A model generated the notes under the pieces. The model had not been told where the DNA came from. It did not search any database and saw only the letters and a program-made list of their open reading frames with translations. A stretch of DNA of 17,738 bases, taken from JALHRI01 sp044351685. GTDB lineage: Bacteria; Pseudomonadota; Alphaproteobacteria; Rickettsiales; UBA3002. Of this stretch, positions 7,727 to 14,844 are shown one piece after another. The position numbers were made by a program, and so were the translations under genes. The stretch spans positions 1 to 17,738 of the forward strand of contig JBILFK010000021.1 of assembly GCA_044351685.1 (NCBI GenBank), written 5' to 3'. Numbering within the stretch: position 1 is the first letter of the stretch; every line of letters begins with the position of its first letter.

Positions 7727-8886
7727 ATTTCGCCACATTAATTCGCAAAAATCTGTTTCGCAAACGCGCCCGCACCGCGCTTTTGCTGGTGGCCACCTTT
7801 ATGGCGTTTCTTATTTATGGCGTGCTTTCGGCCTTCAGTGTGGCCTTCAGCGCCGGGGTAAACCTCGCTTCGGCGAACCGGTTGGTGGTGGTGAATAAAA
7901 TCAACTTCACGCAGCAAATGCCCATGGCCTATGTGAACCGCATTGCGGCAATGCAAAACGTGAAAGATATTTCCTATGCTGATTGGTTTGGCGGCTTTTT
8001 CCGCGAAGCGAAAAACGAAGTGATGACATTCGCGGTCGACCCGCAAACCTATTTGCAGGTGTTTTCGGAAATCACCTTAAGCGACGCGGAACGCCAAGCC
8101 TTCCTGAGTGATCGCAGCGGTATGTTGGTGGGCGATATGATGGCGCGCCGCATGGGCTGGAAAGTGGGTGATCGCATTCCGCTTTCAAGCGCGATTTATG
8201 TGAATACCGGCACGGGTGGGCGCACCTGGGATTTAACGATTCGCGGCATTTTCACCGGTTCGCGGCCAGAATTTGCTACGAATTTTGTGCTGTTCCAGCA
8301 CCCGTATTTCAATGAAACGCGCGATATCGGAAAAGATACCGTAGGCTGGATGGTGCTACGCACCACCGATAGCAAATTCAACGAACAGGTGATTCAGGCG
8401 ATTGATGCGCAGTTCGCTAACTCGCCCGATGAAACCGAAACCACCACCGAAGAAGCCTTCAACAAAGCCTTCCTCGAACAAATTGGCAGTATCAGCCTAA
8501 TCATTAAATCGGTCACCGGTGCGGCATTTGCCACCATTCTCATGATTGTCGGCAACAGCATGTACCGCGCGATTACCGAGCGCACCAAAGAGATCGCCAT
8601 CATGAAAACGCTGGGCTTCACCAGCCGCAGCATTTTTACGCTGGTACTGGCCGAATCGTTCGCGTTGGCGCTCATTGGCGGGTTGCTTGGGTTAGCCGCC
8701 GCCAGCGCTATGGTGTATGTGGTGGGGCCACTGATTGTTTCGATTCTGCCGGGCATGACCATGACATCCAGCACCGTGCTTAGCTCGATTGGCTTTATGC
8801 TGCTGCTTGGCGCGATTACCGGCGCGGTACCCGCATGGCAGGCCATGCGCAGCAATATCATCACCGGTTTGGGGAAAGCATCATGA
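7723..8886 (+). CDS. FtsX/MacB-type ABC permease, first of two
   Basis: The protein is 387 residues long with one N-terminal membrane segment (about 17-40), a large periplasmic domain (about 41-250) of MacB-core type and three C-terminal membrane segments (about 257-278, 305-338 and 352-372). The cytoplasmic coupling helix TERTKEIAIMKTLGFTSRSIF (about 285-305) is the hallmark of the FtsX permease domain. The protein overlaps its ATPase and the second permease gene by 4 bases each. This family works by mechanotransmission, moving substrates in the periplasm or extracting membrane lipids, and does not form a classical channel. The substrate cannot be read from the sequence. Confidence 0.94.
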   Translation: MNFATLIRKNLFRKRARTALLLVATFMAFLIYGVLSAFSVAFSAGVNLASANRLVVVNKINFTQQMPMAYVNRIAAMQNVKDISYADWFGGFFREAKNEVMTFAVDPQTYLQVFSEITLSDAERQAFLSDRSGMLVGDMMARRMGWKVGDRIPLSSAIYVNTGTGGRTWDLTIRGIFTGSRPEFATNFVLFQHPYFNETRDIGKDTVGWMVLRTTDSKFNEQVIQAIDAQFANSPDETETTTEEAFNKAFLEQIGSISLIIKSVTGAAFATILMIVGNSMYRAITERTKEIAIMKTLGFTSRSIFTLVLAESFALALIGGLLGLAAASAMVYVVGPLIVSILPGMTMTSSTVLSSIGFMLLLGAITGAVPAWQAMRSNIITGLGKAS

Positions 8887-10070
8887 TGTTCACGCAACTG
8901 CGCACAGCGGCGCGTATTTCGCTGTTATCGTTACCACAACGCGTCTGGCTCTCGCTGGTCACGCTGTTATCGGTAGCGCTAGTGGTAAGTGTTTTGCTTG
9001 GGTTTTTGGCAATGGCGAATGGGTTTCGCATCACCGTGAAAAGCACCGGCTCAGAGTCGATTGCCATTGCGCAACGTAGCGGTTCGCAGGGCGAAATTAC
9101 CAGCAATGTTTCGCTCGAACAGGTGCGGCTGCTGGCCGATGCGCCCGGTGTCGCACGCGACGCGGCAGGCAACGCCAACATCTCGCCGGAAATTTATGTG
9201 GTGGTCGATGGAATTAAGCGTTCCAGCAACACCCCGGCCAACTTGCCGCTGCGCGGCATTAGCACCACCGGTGTAACACTACGCGAAGGCATACGCATTA
9301 CCGAAGGCCGCATGTTTACCCCCGGCAGCAACGAAATGGTGGTGGGGCGCAGTATTCTTTCCAGCTTTAAGGGGTTTGAACTGGGCAGCACCATTCGCCT
9401 CGGCACCGATGACTGGACAGTGGTGGGCATTTTCGATGCGGGCGGCTCGGTGTTTGAATCGGAATTATGGGCCGATTTAAATGTGGTGCAAAGCCTGTTT
9501 AACCGCCAAGCAGCGGTGCAGATTGTGCGGCTGGGATTAGCCGGGAACTCTGCCGAATCACTGGCCGCACTCAAGCGTTACAGCGAAGGCGAGCCGCGTC
9601 TGCAGCTCGATGTGCTTTCGGAAAAACAATATTTCGCCGAGCAATCATCGGCCACCGCCGATTTGATTTTTTACCTCGGCTGGCCACTGGGGATTGCTAT
9701 GGCGCTTGGTGCGTTGGCGGGTGCCATGAACGCGATGTATAGTTCGGTCTCGAGCCGCACACGGGAAATTGTGACGCTGCGTATTATCGGCTTTTCGGGC
9801 AGCTCGGCGTTTATGGGAACACTCAGTGAATCGGTGGTGCTGGCGCTGCTGGGTGGCGTGCTGGGCAGTGCGCTGTGCTTTGTGTTTTTTGATGGCATGG
9901 CCGCCACCACACTGGGCAGCAGCTTCACACAAATTGTGTTCAAATTTGAACTCACACCCGATGTGATCGCCCAAGGCATGCTGATGGCGCTAGTGATCGG
10001 TATTGCTGGCGGCGTATTGCCTGCACGCAAAGCCGCGCGTATGCCGCTCACTGTGGTTACAGAAAGCTAA
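8883..10070 (+). CDS. FtsX/MacB-type ABC permease, second of two
   Basis: The protein is 395 residues long with the same plan as its neighbour: N-terminal membrane segment (about 22-45), periplasmic domain and three C-terminal membrane segments with the coupling motif SSRTREIVTLRIIGFSGSSAF. I chose the ATG at 8883 because it forms an ATGA overlap with the upstream stop and gives a short positive N-terminus. A longer in-frame start at 8835 would run deep into the first permease gene. The two permeases probably form a heterodimer with two copies of the ATPase and the membrane fusion protein, as in MacAB-like or DevBCA-like exporters with paired permeases. Confidence 0.93.
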   Translation: MMFTQLRTAARISLLSLPQRVWLSLVTLLSVALVVSVLLGFLAMANGFRITVKSTGSESIAIAQRSGSQGEITSNVSLEQVRLLADAPGVARDAAGNANISPEIYVVVDGIKRSSNTPANLPLRGISTTGVTLREGIRITEGRMFTPGSNEMVVGRSILSSFKGFELGSTIRLGTDDWTVVGIFDAGGSVFESELWADLNVVQSLFNRQAAVQIVRLGLAGNSAESLAALKRYSEGEPRLQLDVLSEKQYFAEQSSATADLIFYLGWPLGIAMALGALAGAMNAMYSSVSSRTREIVTLRIIGFSGSSAFMGTLSESVVLALLGGVLGSALCFVFFDGMAATTLGSSFTQIVFKFELTPDVIAQGMLMALVIGIAGGVLPARKAARMPLTVVTES

Positions 10071-10086
10071 CCGAGAAGGATTCATC

Positions 10087-10785
10087 ATGGCACATTTTCT
10101 AGTGATTGCGGCAAGCAGCGGCATTGGGCAGGCCACCGTTGCACTGCTAAAAGAAGCAGGCCACAGCGTGGTAACCACCGCGCGTGACAGCGCAAAAATC
10201 ACCCCCGATATCGTGCTTGATGCCACCGATTTTGATGCCGTGGACGGCGCATTCGCGCAGGCAGGTGCGCTTGATGGGGTGGTGAATTGTAGTGGTTCAC
10301 TACTCCTGAAATCGGCGCACTTAACCAGCAAGGAACAGTATCAGGCGGTAATCGATGCCTCGCTTACCACTGCGTTTGCCACCGTGCGCGCCGCCGGTAA
10401 ACATATGGGCAATGGCGGTTCGGTGGTGCTGGTATCTTCGGCGGCGGCGATGGCGGGGCTTGCCAACCACGAAGCGATTGCAGCCGCAAAAGCAGGCATT
10501 TTAGGGCTAACACTTTCGGCAGCGGCCACCTATGCGCCTGCCAATCTACGCATCAATGCGGTAGCGCCGGGGCTTACGCAAACGCCGCTTACCGCCAGCA
10601 TCACCGGCAATGAAACGGCACGTAAATTTTCCGAAGCCATGCATGCACTTGGCCGGCTTGGTACCCCTGAAGATGTCGCGCGCGCGATTGTATTTTTACT
10701 CGATCCCGCCAATAGCTGGGTTACCGGGCAGGTGCTAGCGGTCGATGGTGGCCTTTCGCGCGTGCGGCCAAAAATGAAGGCATAA
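10087..10785 (+). CDS. Short-chain dehydrogenase/reductase-fold protein lacking the catalytic Tyr
   Basis: The 232-residue Rossmann protein has the SDR layout: nucleotide-binding loop AASSGIG (8-14, with Ala replacing the usual first Gly), NCSG (67-70, the NNAG position), VSSAAAMAG (116-124, catalytic Ser), Lys135, RINAVAPGLTQTPL (155-168) and a C-terminal TGQVLAVDGGLS. In the YxxxK active site the Lys is present, but the position four residues before it is Ile131, not Tyr, so normal alcohol/ketone redox chemistry is doubtful. The start at 10087 follows GAGAAGGA at normal spacing; longer in-frame starts would overlap the permease gene. It is 16 bases behind the exporter genes and 3 bases ahead of the DUF2256 gene, so it is likely co-transcribed with both. 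Confidence 0.9.
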   Translation: MAHFLVIAASSGIGQATVALLKEAGHSVVTTARDSAKITPDIVLDATDFDAVDGAFAQAGALDGVVNCSGSLLLKSAHLTSKEQYQAVIDASLTTAFATVRAAGKHMGNGGSVVLVSSAAAMAGLANHEAIAAAKAGILGLTLSAAATYAPANLRINAVAPGLTQTPLTASITGNETARKFSEAMHALGRLGTPEDVARAIVFLLDPANSWVTGQVLAVDGGLSRVRPKMKA

Positions 10786-10788
10786 CCT

Positions 10789-10923
10789 ATGCCCAAGGGA
10801 ATCAAGAAAGCGAATTTACCCAGCAAACCCTGTGCGCGCTGCGGCAAGCCTTTCGCCTGGCGCAAAAAATGGGAAAAAGTTTGGGAGCAGGTGAAATATT
10901 GCTCGGATGCCTGTAAGAAATAA
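10789..10923 (+). CDS. DUF2256 zinc-ribbon miniprotein (44 residues)
   Basis: This tiny gene fills the gap between the SDR-like and DUF3429 genes. The protein reads MPKGIKKANLPSKPCARCGK, then PFAWRKKWEKVWEQVKYCSD, then ACKK. Two Cys pairs (Cys15/Cys18 and Cys38/Cys42) and the WRKKWEKxWxxVKYCSxxC core are exactly those of DUF2256, a family of unknown function often found in small oxidoreductase or photolyase neighbourhoods. The start is three bases after the upstream stop and the stop is two bases before the next start, so it is embedded in an operon. It probably binds one zinc. Confidence 0.93.
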   Translation: MPKGIKKANLPSKPCARCGKPFAWRKKWEKVWEQVKYCSDACKK

Positions 10924-10925
10924 CC

Positions 10926-11357
10926 ATGCAGCCTGCTGATATCACACGCGCAACACTACTCACCTATAGCGGCACCTTGCCGCTTATTGCATGCGTGATT
11001 GCCCGGTTGCTGCCGGTGGCGGGGGTAGATAGCACCGCTATCAGCACTGCTTACGGCGCGATTATTCTTTCGTTTTTGTGCGGCATTCACTGGGCAATTT
11101 ATCTATTTCATGCCGAAACATGCCCGCGAAATTTGTTGTTCACCAGCAATGTGGTGGCACTTCTTGCATGGAGCGCGCTGCTGATAAGCAACCACACCAC
11201 CGCCAGCGTTTTGCTGGCCATGTGTTTTATTTACATGCTGCTGCTCGATGTAAAACTTCGCGATGCAGATATTTTGCCCGCATGGTTTTACACCTTGCGC
11301 AGAAATGCCACCTTCATCGTGGTAGCATGTTTGGCAATGCTTGCGGGGCTAGCGTGA
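10926..11357 (+). CDS. DUF3429 family integral membrane protein
   Basis: The protein is 143 residues long and mostly hydrophobic, with about five predicted membrane segments (near 8-30, 40-60, 72-88, 90-108 and 123-141). The strings YGAIILSFLCGIHWAIYLF and PAWFYTLRRNATFIVV match the DUF3429 pattern (ILSFLxGIHWG, then a W-Y-x-x-LR motif). The function is unknown. The gene lies two bases after the DUF2256 stop, and its own stop overlaps the next gene as GTGA, so its expression is tied to both neighbours. Confidence 0.88.
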   Translation: MQPADITRATLLTYSGTLPLIACVIARLLPVAGVDSTAISTAYGAIILSFLCGIHWAIYLFHAETCPRNLLFTSNVVALLAWSALLISNHTTASVLLAMCFIYMLLLDVKLRDADILPAWFYTLRRNATFIVVACLAMLAGLA

Positions 11358-12346
11358 AACCGCGTATCGCGATTATTGGTGCGGGTATTTCCGGCCTGAC
11401 GCTTGCCGGGCAATTGAAAGAACATGCCGATGTGGTGCTGTATGAAAAAGCACGTGGGGTAAGTGGGCGCATGAGCACGCGCTACGCCGAGCCGTTTTAC
11501 TTTGATCATGGCACGCAATTTTTTACCGCCCGCACCCTCGAATTTCAGGCATTTCTGGCGCCCTACCTAGAGCGCGGTATTGTTACGCAGTGGCAGGGCG
11601 ATATTGCGCAAATTCACGCAGGCAAAGCAGCAACCATGCGCACATGGCATGAACCGCATTTTGTGGCCAGCCCCAACATGAATGCGCTGTGCAAACTCAT
11701 GGCCGAAGGCTGCAATCTGCGCTTAGGCACGGAGATAGCGCCGTTGGCAGAACGCCGCGCACATGCTTGGGTACTTTCGGATAAAGGCGGCCAGATGGTT
11801 GGAGAATATGATTGGGTAATTTCCACCGCGCCACCTGCGCAAACAGCCGCATTATTTGCCACCGCATTGCCTGCCGATGCTGCCATTCACCGGGTGCATA
11901 TGCAAGGCTGCTATGCACTGATGCTGGGGGTGCAGGCGCGTTGGGAGAAGCCGTGGATCGCCGCCGAAATAGACGATAGCCCCATTCAGTGGGTAGCAAT
12001 TAATTCCACAAAACCCGGCAGAAACGCAGATGTCACCTGCATTGTCGCGCATTCGCGCCATGATTGGGCCGATGCACATATGGATGATGATATGGCGCAA
12101 GCCCAAGCGTTTTTGCTGCAGCATGTGGAAGCAATAACCGGCCTGCGCGGTGATACAGCGGAATATCTTTCCACGCATCGCTGGAAATATGCGCTCACGG
12201 ATGCGCCAGAGCCATCTGGCTCGTACCTGAATGCCGAACAACAGCTTGCCGCCACGGGGGATTGGTGCGCTGCTTCGCGCATTGAAGATGTGTGGGTTCA
12301 GGCAGTACGCTTAGCGAAAATGATCACGCAGCATGCCGCACCTTGA
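11354..12346 (+). CDS. FAD/NAD(P)-dependent amine-oxidase-like oxidoreductase (renalase-like, COG3380 type)
   Basis: The protein is 330 residues long. It has the FAD-binding Rossmann motif IIGAGISGLTLAG (GxGxxG at residues 9-14), acidic Glu31 at the end of the second strand, and KARGVSGRMSTR (32-43), a signature of the renalase-like branch. YFDHGTQFFTAR follows. The C-terminus has TGDWCAASRIEDVWVQAVRLAKM, the usual FAD-contacting end. I chose the GTG at 11354, which overlaps the upstream stop by 4 bases (GTGA) and places the FAD motif right after the start; longer in-frame ATG starts would run through the DUF3429 gene. The substrate is unknown. In some proteobacteria relatives sit in stress regulons with photolyases, which are absent here. 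Confidence 0.9.
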   Translation: MKPRIAIIGAGISGLTLAGQLKEHADVVLYEKARGVSGRMSTRYAEPFYFDHGTQFFTARTLEFQAFLAPYLERGIVTQWQGDIAQIHAGKAATMRTWHEPHFVASPNMNALCKLMAEGCNLRLGTEIAPLAERRAHAWVLSDKGGQMVGEYDWVISTAPPAQTAALFATALPADAAIHRVHMQGCYALMLGVQARWEKPWIAAEIDDSPIQWVAINSTKPGRNADVTCIVAHSRHDWADAHMDDDMAQAQAFLLQHVEAITGLRGDTAEYLSTHRWKYALTDAPEPSGSYLNAEQQLAATGDWCAASRIEDVWVQAVRLAKMITQHAAP

Positions 12347-12383
12347 AAAAACAGATATTTAACCCCATCTATACTTTTGCAGC

Positions 12384-12403
12384 GCCGCGTATTGTTTCGC
12401 GGC
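12384..12403 (+). promoter_or_regulatory. Hairpin in the leader of the SOUL-family gene
   Basis: GCCGCG (12384-12389) and CGCGGC (12398-12403) can pair around an 8-base loop, 15 bases before the start codon and just upstream of AAGG. A TATACT hexamer at 12370-12375 could be a -10 box, but no -35 hexamer lies at the right distance. The hairpin could limit translation or slow read-through from the upstream gene. No U-tract follows, so it is not a normal terminator. Confidence 0.3.
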
Positions 12404-12418
12404 AGCAAGGATAAAAAA

Positions 12419-13045
12419 ATGAAAAAACGCACAGGCTGGATCATCGTTGGATTGGTTGCGATTGCCGCCGTAGCATGGGGGCCGATGGTGAGCAATGTTG
12501 AGCAGGCAAAATACACGGTGGTGGAGTCGCAGGGCGACATTCAAATTCGTGATTACTCGCCCATGATTGTCGCCGAAGCAGAAGTTTCCGGGGCGCGCAA
12601 AGAGGCCATTAGCAAGGGTTTCCGCATTATTGCCGATTATATTTTTGGCAATAATGCGCCCAAAGAAAACGTGGCCATGACCGCACCCGTCATTCAGCAG
12701 CCTGCCGAAAAAATCGCGATGACGGCGCCGGTGATACAAGAAGGCACTGGCAACCGCTGGAAGGTGCGTTTTGTGATGCCCGCCAGCTACACGATGGAAA
12801 CACTACCCAAACCCAACAACGATGCCGTGACACTTAAAAAAGTTGAAGGAAAGCGTTTTGCGGTGATTCGTTTCTCCGGCACGGCAAGCGAAAGCAACCT
12901 GAAAAAAAATACCGATGCGCTGAGCACGTTTCTCAAGGAAAAGAAGCTGAGCGCAGTGTCTGGGGCCACCTATGCGTTTTTCAATCCGCCATGGACATTA
13001 CCTTTCCTGCGCCGCAACGAAGTGATGGCGGAGATCGCGAAGTAA
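12419..13045 (+). CDS. SOUL-family (haem-binding-like) protein with N-terminal membrane anchor
   Basis: The protein is 208 residues long. Residues 5-22 form a signal anchor (GWIIVGLVAIAAVAWGP), so the domain is probably periplasmic. The SOUL domain starts at VEQAKYTVVESQGDIQIRDY and carries the typical tandem ENVAMTAPVIQQ / EKIAMTAPVIQE (about 83-107), WKVRFVMPASYTMETLP, KRFAVIRFSG and the C-terminal YAFFNPPWTLPFLRRNEV. I find no His or Cys anywhere, so His or Cys ligation of haem is excluded and the common 'haem-binding' label may not apply. The start has AAGG eight bases upstream. It lies 72 bases after the FAD oxidoreductase gene and ends the plus-strand series. Confidence 0.92.
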   Translation: MKKRTGWIIVGLVAIAAVAWGPMVSNVEQAKYTVVESQGDIQIRDYSPMIVAEAEVSGARKEAISKGFRIIADYIFGNNAPKENVAMTAPVIQQPAEKIAMTAPVIQEGTGNRWKVRFVMPASYTMETLPKPNNDAVTLKKVEGKRFAVIRFSGTASESNLKKNTDALSTFLKEKKLSAVSGATYAFFNPPWTLPFLRRNEVMAEIAK

Positions 13046-13281
13046 GTGATTCCCAACTAAAGGCGTGGGCACAAAGAGGTCGATATGCTCACGCAAAAAA
13101 ACCAATCAATCATCGCGCCGACGAGCCGACTCAAAGCGCGATGCTTCATGATGAACACTTCAAACTACACCGAGGCGAAGCTGAGGGACTTTGAAGTGAA
13201 TACATGGCGCACCCGAGACGATTCGCCCGCGTGCTACGCACGCTAGCCTAAGAGTTAGTTCGACATCGTCTAAGGGGGCGC
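13046..13281. other. Gene-poor interval with three inverted repeats beside the tRNA gene
   Basis: I see no credible gene here. Perfect inverted repeats occur at 13111-13118/13136-13143 (8-bp arms, 17-base loop), 13156-13164/13190-13198 (9-bp arms, 25-base loop) and 13229-13234/13238-13243 (6-bp arms, 3-base loop). A copy of the 3' end of the neighbouring tRNA lies at 13205-13225. None of the stem-loops has a U-tract, so they are not normal intrinsic terminators. The interval may be a remnant of a mobile element or a structured RNA; this is inference. Confidence 0.55.
13205..13225 (-). repeat. Second copy of the tRNA-Arg 3' end (att-like direct repeat)
   Basis: The 21 bases at 13205-13225 are identical to 13282-13302. 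These are the last 21 bases of the tRNA-Arg gene: encoded CCA, discriminator, 3' acceptor strand, 3' T-stem strand and part of the T loop. The copies are exactly 77 bases apart, the length of the tRNA gene with CCA. Integrative elements using tRNA 3' ends leave such repeats, but the two copies enclose only 56 bases. An alternative is a decayed tandem tRNA copy: bases 13270-13281 resemble the 5' acceptor end region in 10 of 12 positions. Confidence 0.7.
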
Positions 13282-13358
13282 TGGCGCACCCGAGACGATT
13301 CGAACGTCCGACCTTCGCCTTCGGAGGGCGACACTCTATCCAGCTGAGCTACGGGTGC
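13282..13358 (-). tRNA. tRNA-Arg (anticodon CCG), CCA encoded
   Basis: On the minus strand the 77 bases fold as a full cloverleaf. The acceptor GCACCCG pairs with CGGGTGC. The D arm is GCTC...GAGT. The anticodon stem TCGCC/GGCGA encloses the loop CTCCGAA with anticodon CCG (reads CGG, Arg). The T arm is GGACG-TTCGAAT-CGTCT with one G-T wobble. G is the discriminator and CCA is genomically encoded. The gene lies downstream of the outer-membrane protein gene on the same strand. Confidence 0.96.
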
Positions 13359-13375
13359 GCAGGCACGCAGCCATA

Positions 13376-13389
13376 GCGCCAACAGGCGC
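13376..13389 (-). other. GC-rich hairpin between the outer-membrane protein gene and tRNA-Arg
   Basis: GCGCC and GGCGC pair around a 4-base loop about 50 bases after the outer-membrane protein stop. No T-run follows on the minus strand, so termination is doubtful. It may be a processing site between the mRNA and the tRNA. Confidence 0.25.
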
Positions 13390-13436
13390 AAAGGCCAAGA
13401 ATTTAATGAAACGTCAGGCGCAAGATACCGGCGCGC

Positions 13437-14690
13437 TTAGAACTTCCAGCTGGTAACGACCGCAACGCGATTGTTGTTCGCTTCGTTTTTGGCGATGTTC
13501 GAACGCTTTGCAGTGTATTGGTACTGCAGCTGCGTAGAAATCCCATCGGGGAAGTTTTTGTTCAGCACGGCCGAATAGGTTTTTTGCTTATCGACACGGA
13601 TAGGCACGCCACGACCACCGGCTTCGTAGTCGGTTTTCTTGAAGGCGTAACCAATCGCACCGGCCATTTCGTATGGAAGTTTGCGCGCATAGCCAATGCT
13701 GTAATCAAACGCATCTTTTTGCTTGGTCAGCGGTGTGGTGTTTTCTAAACGCCAGCCCGTACCCACAGCAAACGTATCTAGCTTGGTTGGCGAATACGCT
13801 AAGCCACCTTTATACACGCTTGCTTCCACGTTGGAGTTGGCGTTGCGAACAAAGTTCCGCGTTTCACGCGCGGCTTTCGCTTTCCACTTCAGCGATTTGA
13901 TGATCTTGCCCGAAATACCGAACGAACCCGAATACACGTTCATCACGTGCGCATAATCACTTGATACACGACCATAGTTAACGGCGGGTGCCAGCGTGAG
14001 ACCACCAAGGTAAGGCAACTTGAATTCAGGGCCACTGCTGAACGCTAAGGTGTAGCTTTCTTTTTTGCTGAATTCGCGCTCGACGCTTTGTGCATATGCG
14101 GCCTGGTTTTTCCACGAGAATACTTTGCTAAACTGGTAGGCATAGCCCAGATTGCCGCGCATGCTAAGGCGCTCGGAACGAATGCGCTTGCCGCGAATAT
14201 TGCTGTTTGCGGCCTGTTTCGCGGCACGTACTGCTGCTGGTAGGGCTGCGATATCGTCTTCGTCTTCTTCATCCACCAGATCATCGATTTCATCTGGGTC
14301 AGCACCGGCATCAAGCAGCGCTTGGCGCAGATCGGCATCTTCGTCGAGTTCGTCCAGCGTTTCGCCGATCTCTTCATCATCGAGATCGAGTTCGCCGATC
14401 AAATCTTCTTCTTCCTCTTCCTCCTCGTCATCACCGCCTTCGGCTTTTACGCCTTTTGCTGAAATACCCGAAGATTTTTTGGCGCCGCCCGGTGCCGTTG
14501 GGCCGGTACCAGCGTTGCTATCGCTGCTCAAACCAATCCCTATGCTACCTTTCCAGGTGCCTTTGCTTTTTTCAGCAATGGGGGCTTTGATTTTAGGCTC
14601 TTTTGCCTCGGCACTGGCGACGCTGAGCGAAATCGCTCCCGCAAGAACCGTGGTGGCAAAGAAAAAATGACGAATCGCACGCATGGACAT
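13437..14690 (-). CDS. Outer-membrane beta-barrel protein with a long acidic insert
   Basis: The protein is 417 residues long. It has a Sec signal peptide (1-27; hydrophobic FFFATTVLAGAISLSVASA, cleavage after ASA). GTWKGSIGIGLSSDSNAG (44-61) looks like a first barrel strand. A low-complexity region at about 62-165 includes an Asp/Glu-dominated block (86-146, DDEEEEEEED followed by DLDDEE and DEEDEDD). From about 175 on, alternating amphipathic strands (LSMRGNLGYAYQF, SYTLAFSSGPEFKLPYL, AFDYSIGYARKLPYEM, ISTQLQYQYTAKRS) run to the end VAVVTSWKF, with the terminal Phe of BAM substrates. The barrel recalls the surface lipoprotein assembly modifier (DUF560) C-terminal type, but I cannot confirm the family. 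The acidic block might bind Ca2+ or other cations at the surface. GGTAAG lies about four bases before the ATG at 14690; an alternative ATG is at 14684. Confidence 0.82.
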   Translation of the reverse strand: MSMRAIRHFFFATTVLAGAISLSVASAEAKEPKIKAPIAEKSKGTWKGSIGIGLSSDSNAGTGPTAPGGAKKSSGISAKGVKAEGGDDEEEEEEEDLIGELDLDDEEIGETLDELDEDADLRQALLDAGADPDEIDDLVDEEDEDDIAALPAAVRAAKQAANSNIRGKRIRSERLSMRGNLGYAYQFSKVFSWKNQAAYAQSVEREFSKKESYTLAFSSGPEFKLPYLGGLTLAPAVNYGRVSSDYAHVMNVYSGSFGISGKIIKSLKWKAKAARETRNFVRNANSNVEASVYKGGLAYSPTKLDTFAVGTGWRLENTTPLTKQKDAFDYSIGYARKLPYEMAGAIGYAFKKTDYEAGGRGVPIRVDKQKTYSAVLNKNFPDGISTQLQYQYTAKRSNIAKNEANNNRVAVVTSWKF

Positions 14691-14844
14691 AAACTTACCG
14701 TATCTAAAAAATTGATTTCTGCCGACATCGCCTTTTTAACGGAAGATTGCAAGCGCGTAATGCACTAACGGCATCATTTTTGAGGATTTTTAACCACAGC
14801 CCGCCGATTTGCGCGCCACAACTGTTGCATTTTTGCACTAGGCC

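Noticed and set aside
12991..13194. Small plus-strand frame of 67 codons overlapping the end of the SOUL gene
   Set aside because: It starts inside the SOUL gene in another frame, has no ribosome site and no recognisable content.
13197..13358. Protein frame reading through the tRNA (RTRDDSNVRPSPSEGD...)
   Set aside because: This is the familiar false translation of the antisense strand of a tRNA gene.
14152..14670. Plus-strand frame rich in Ser opposite the outer-membrane protein gene
   Set aside because: The Ser run is only the complement of the Asp/Glu codons on the minus strand, which has a signal peptide and barrel strands.
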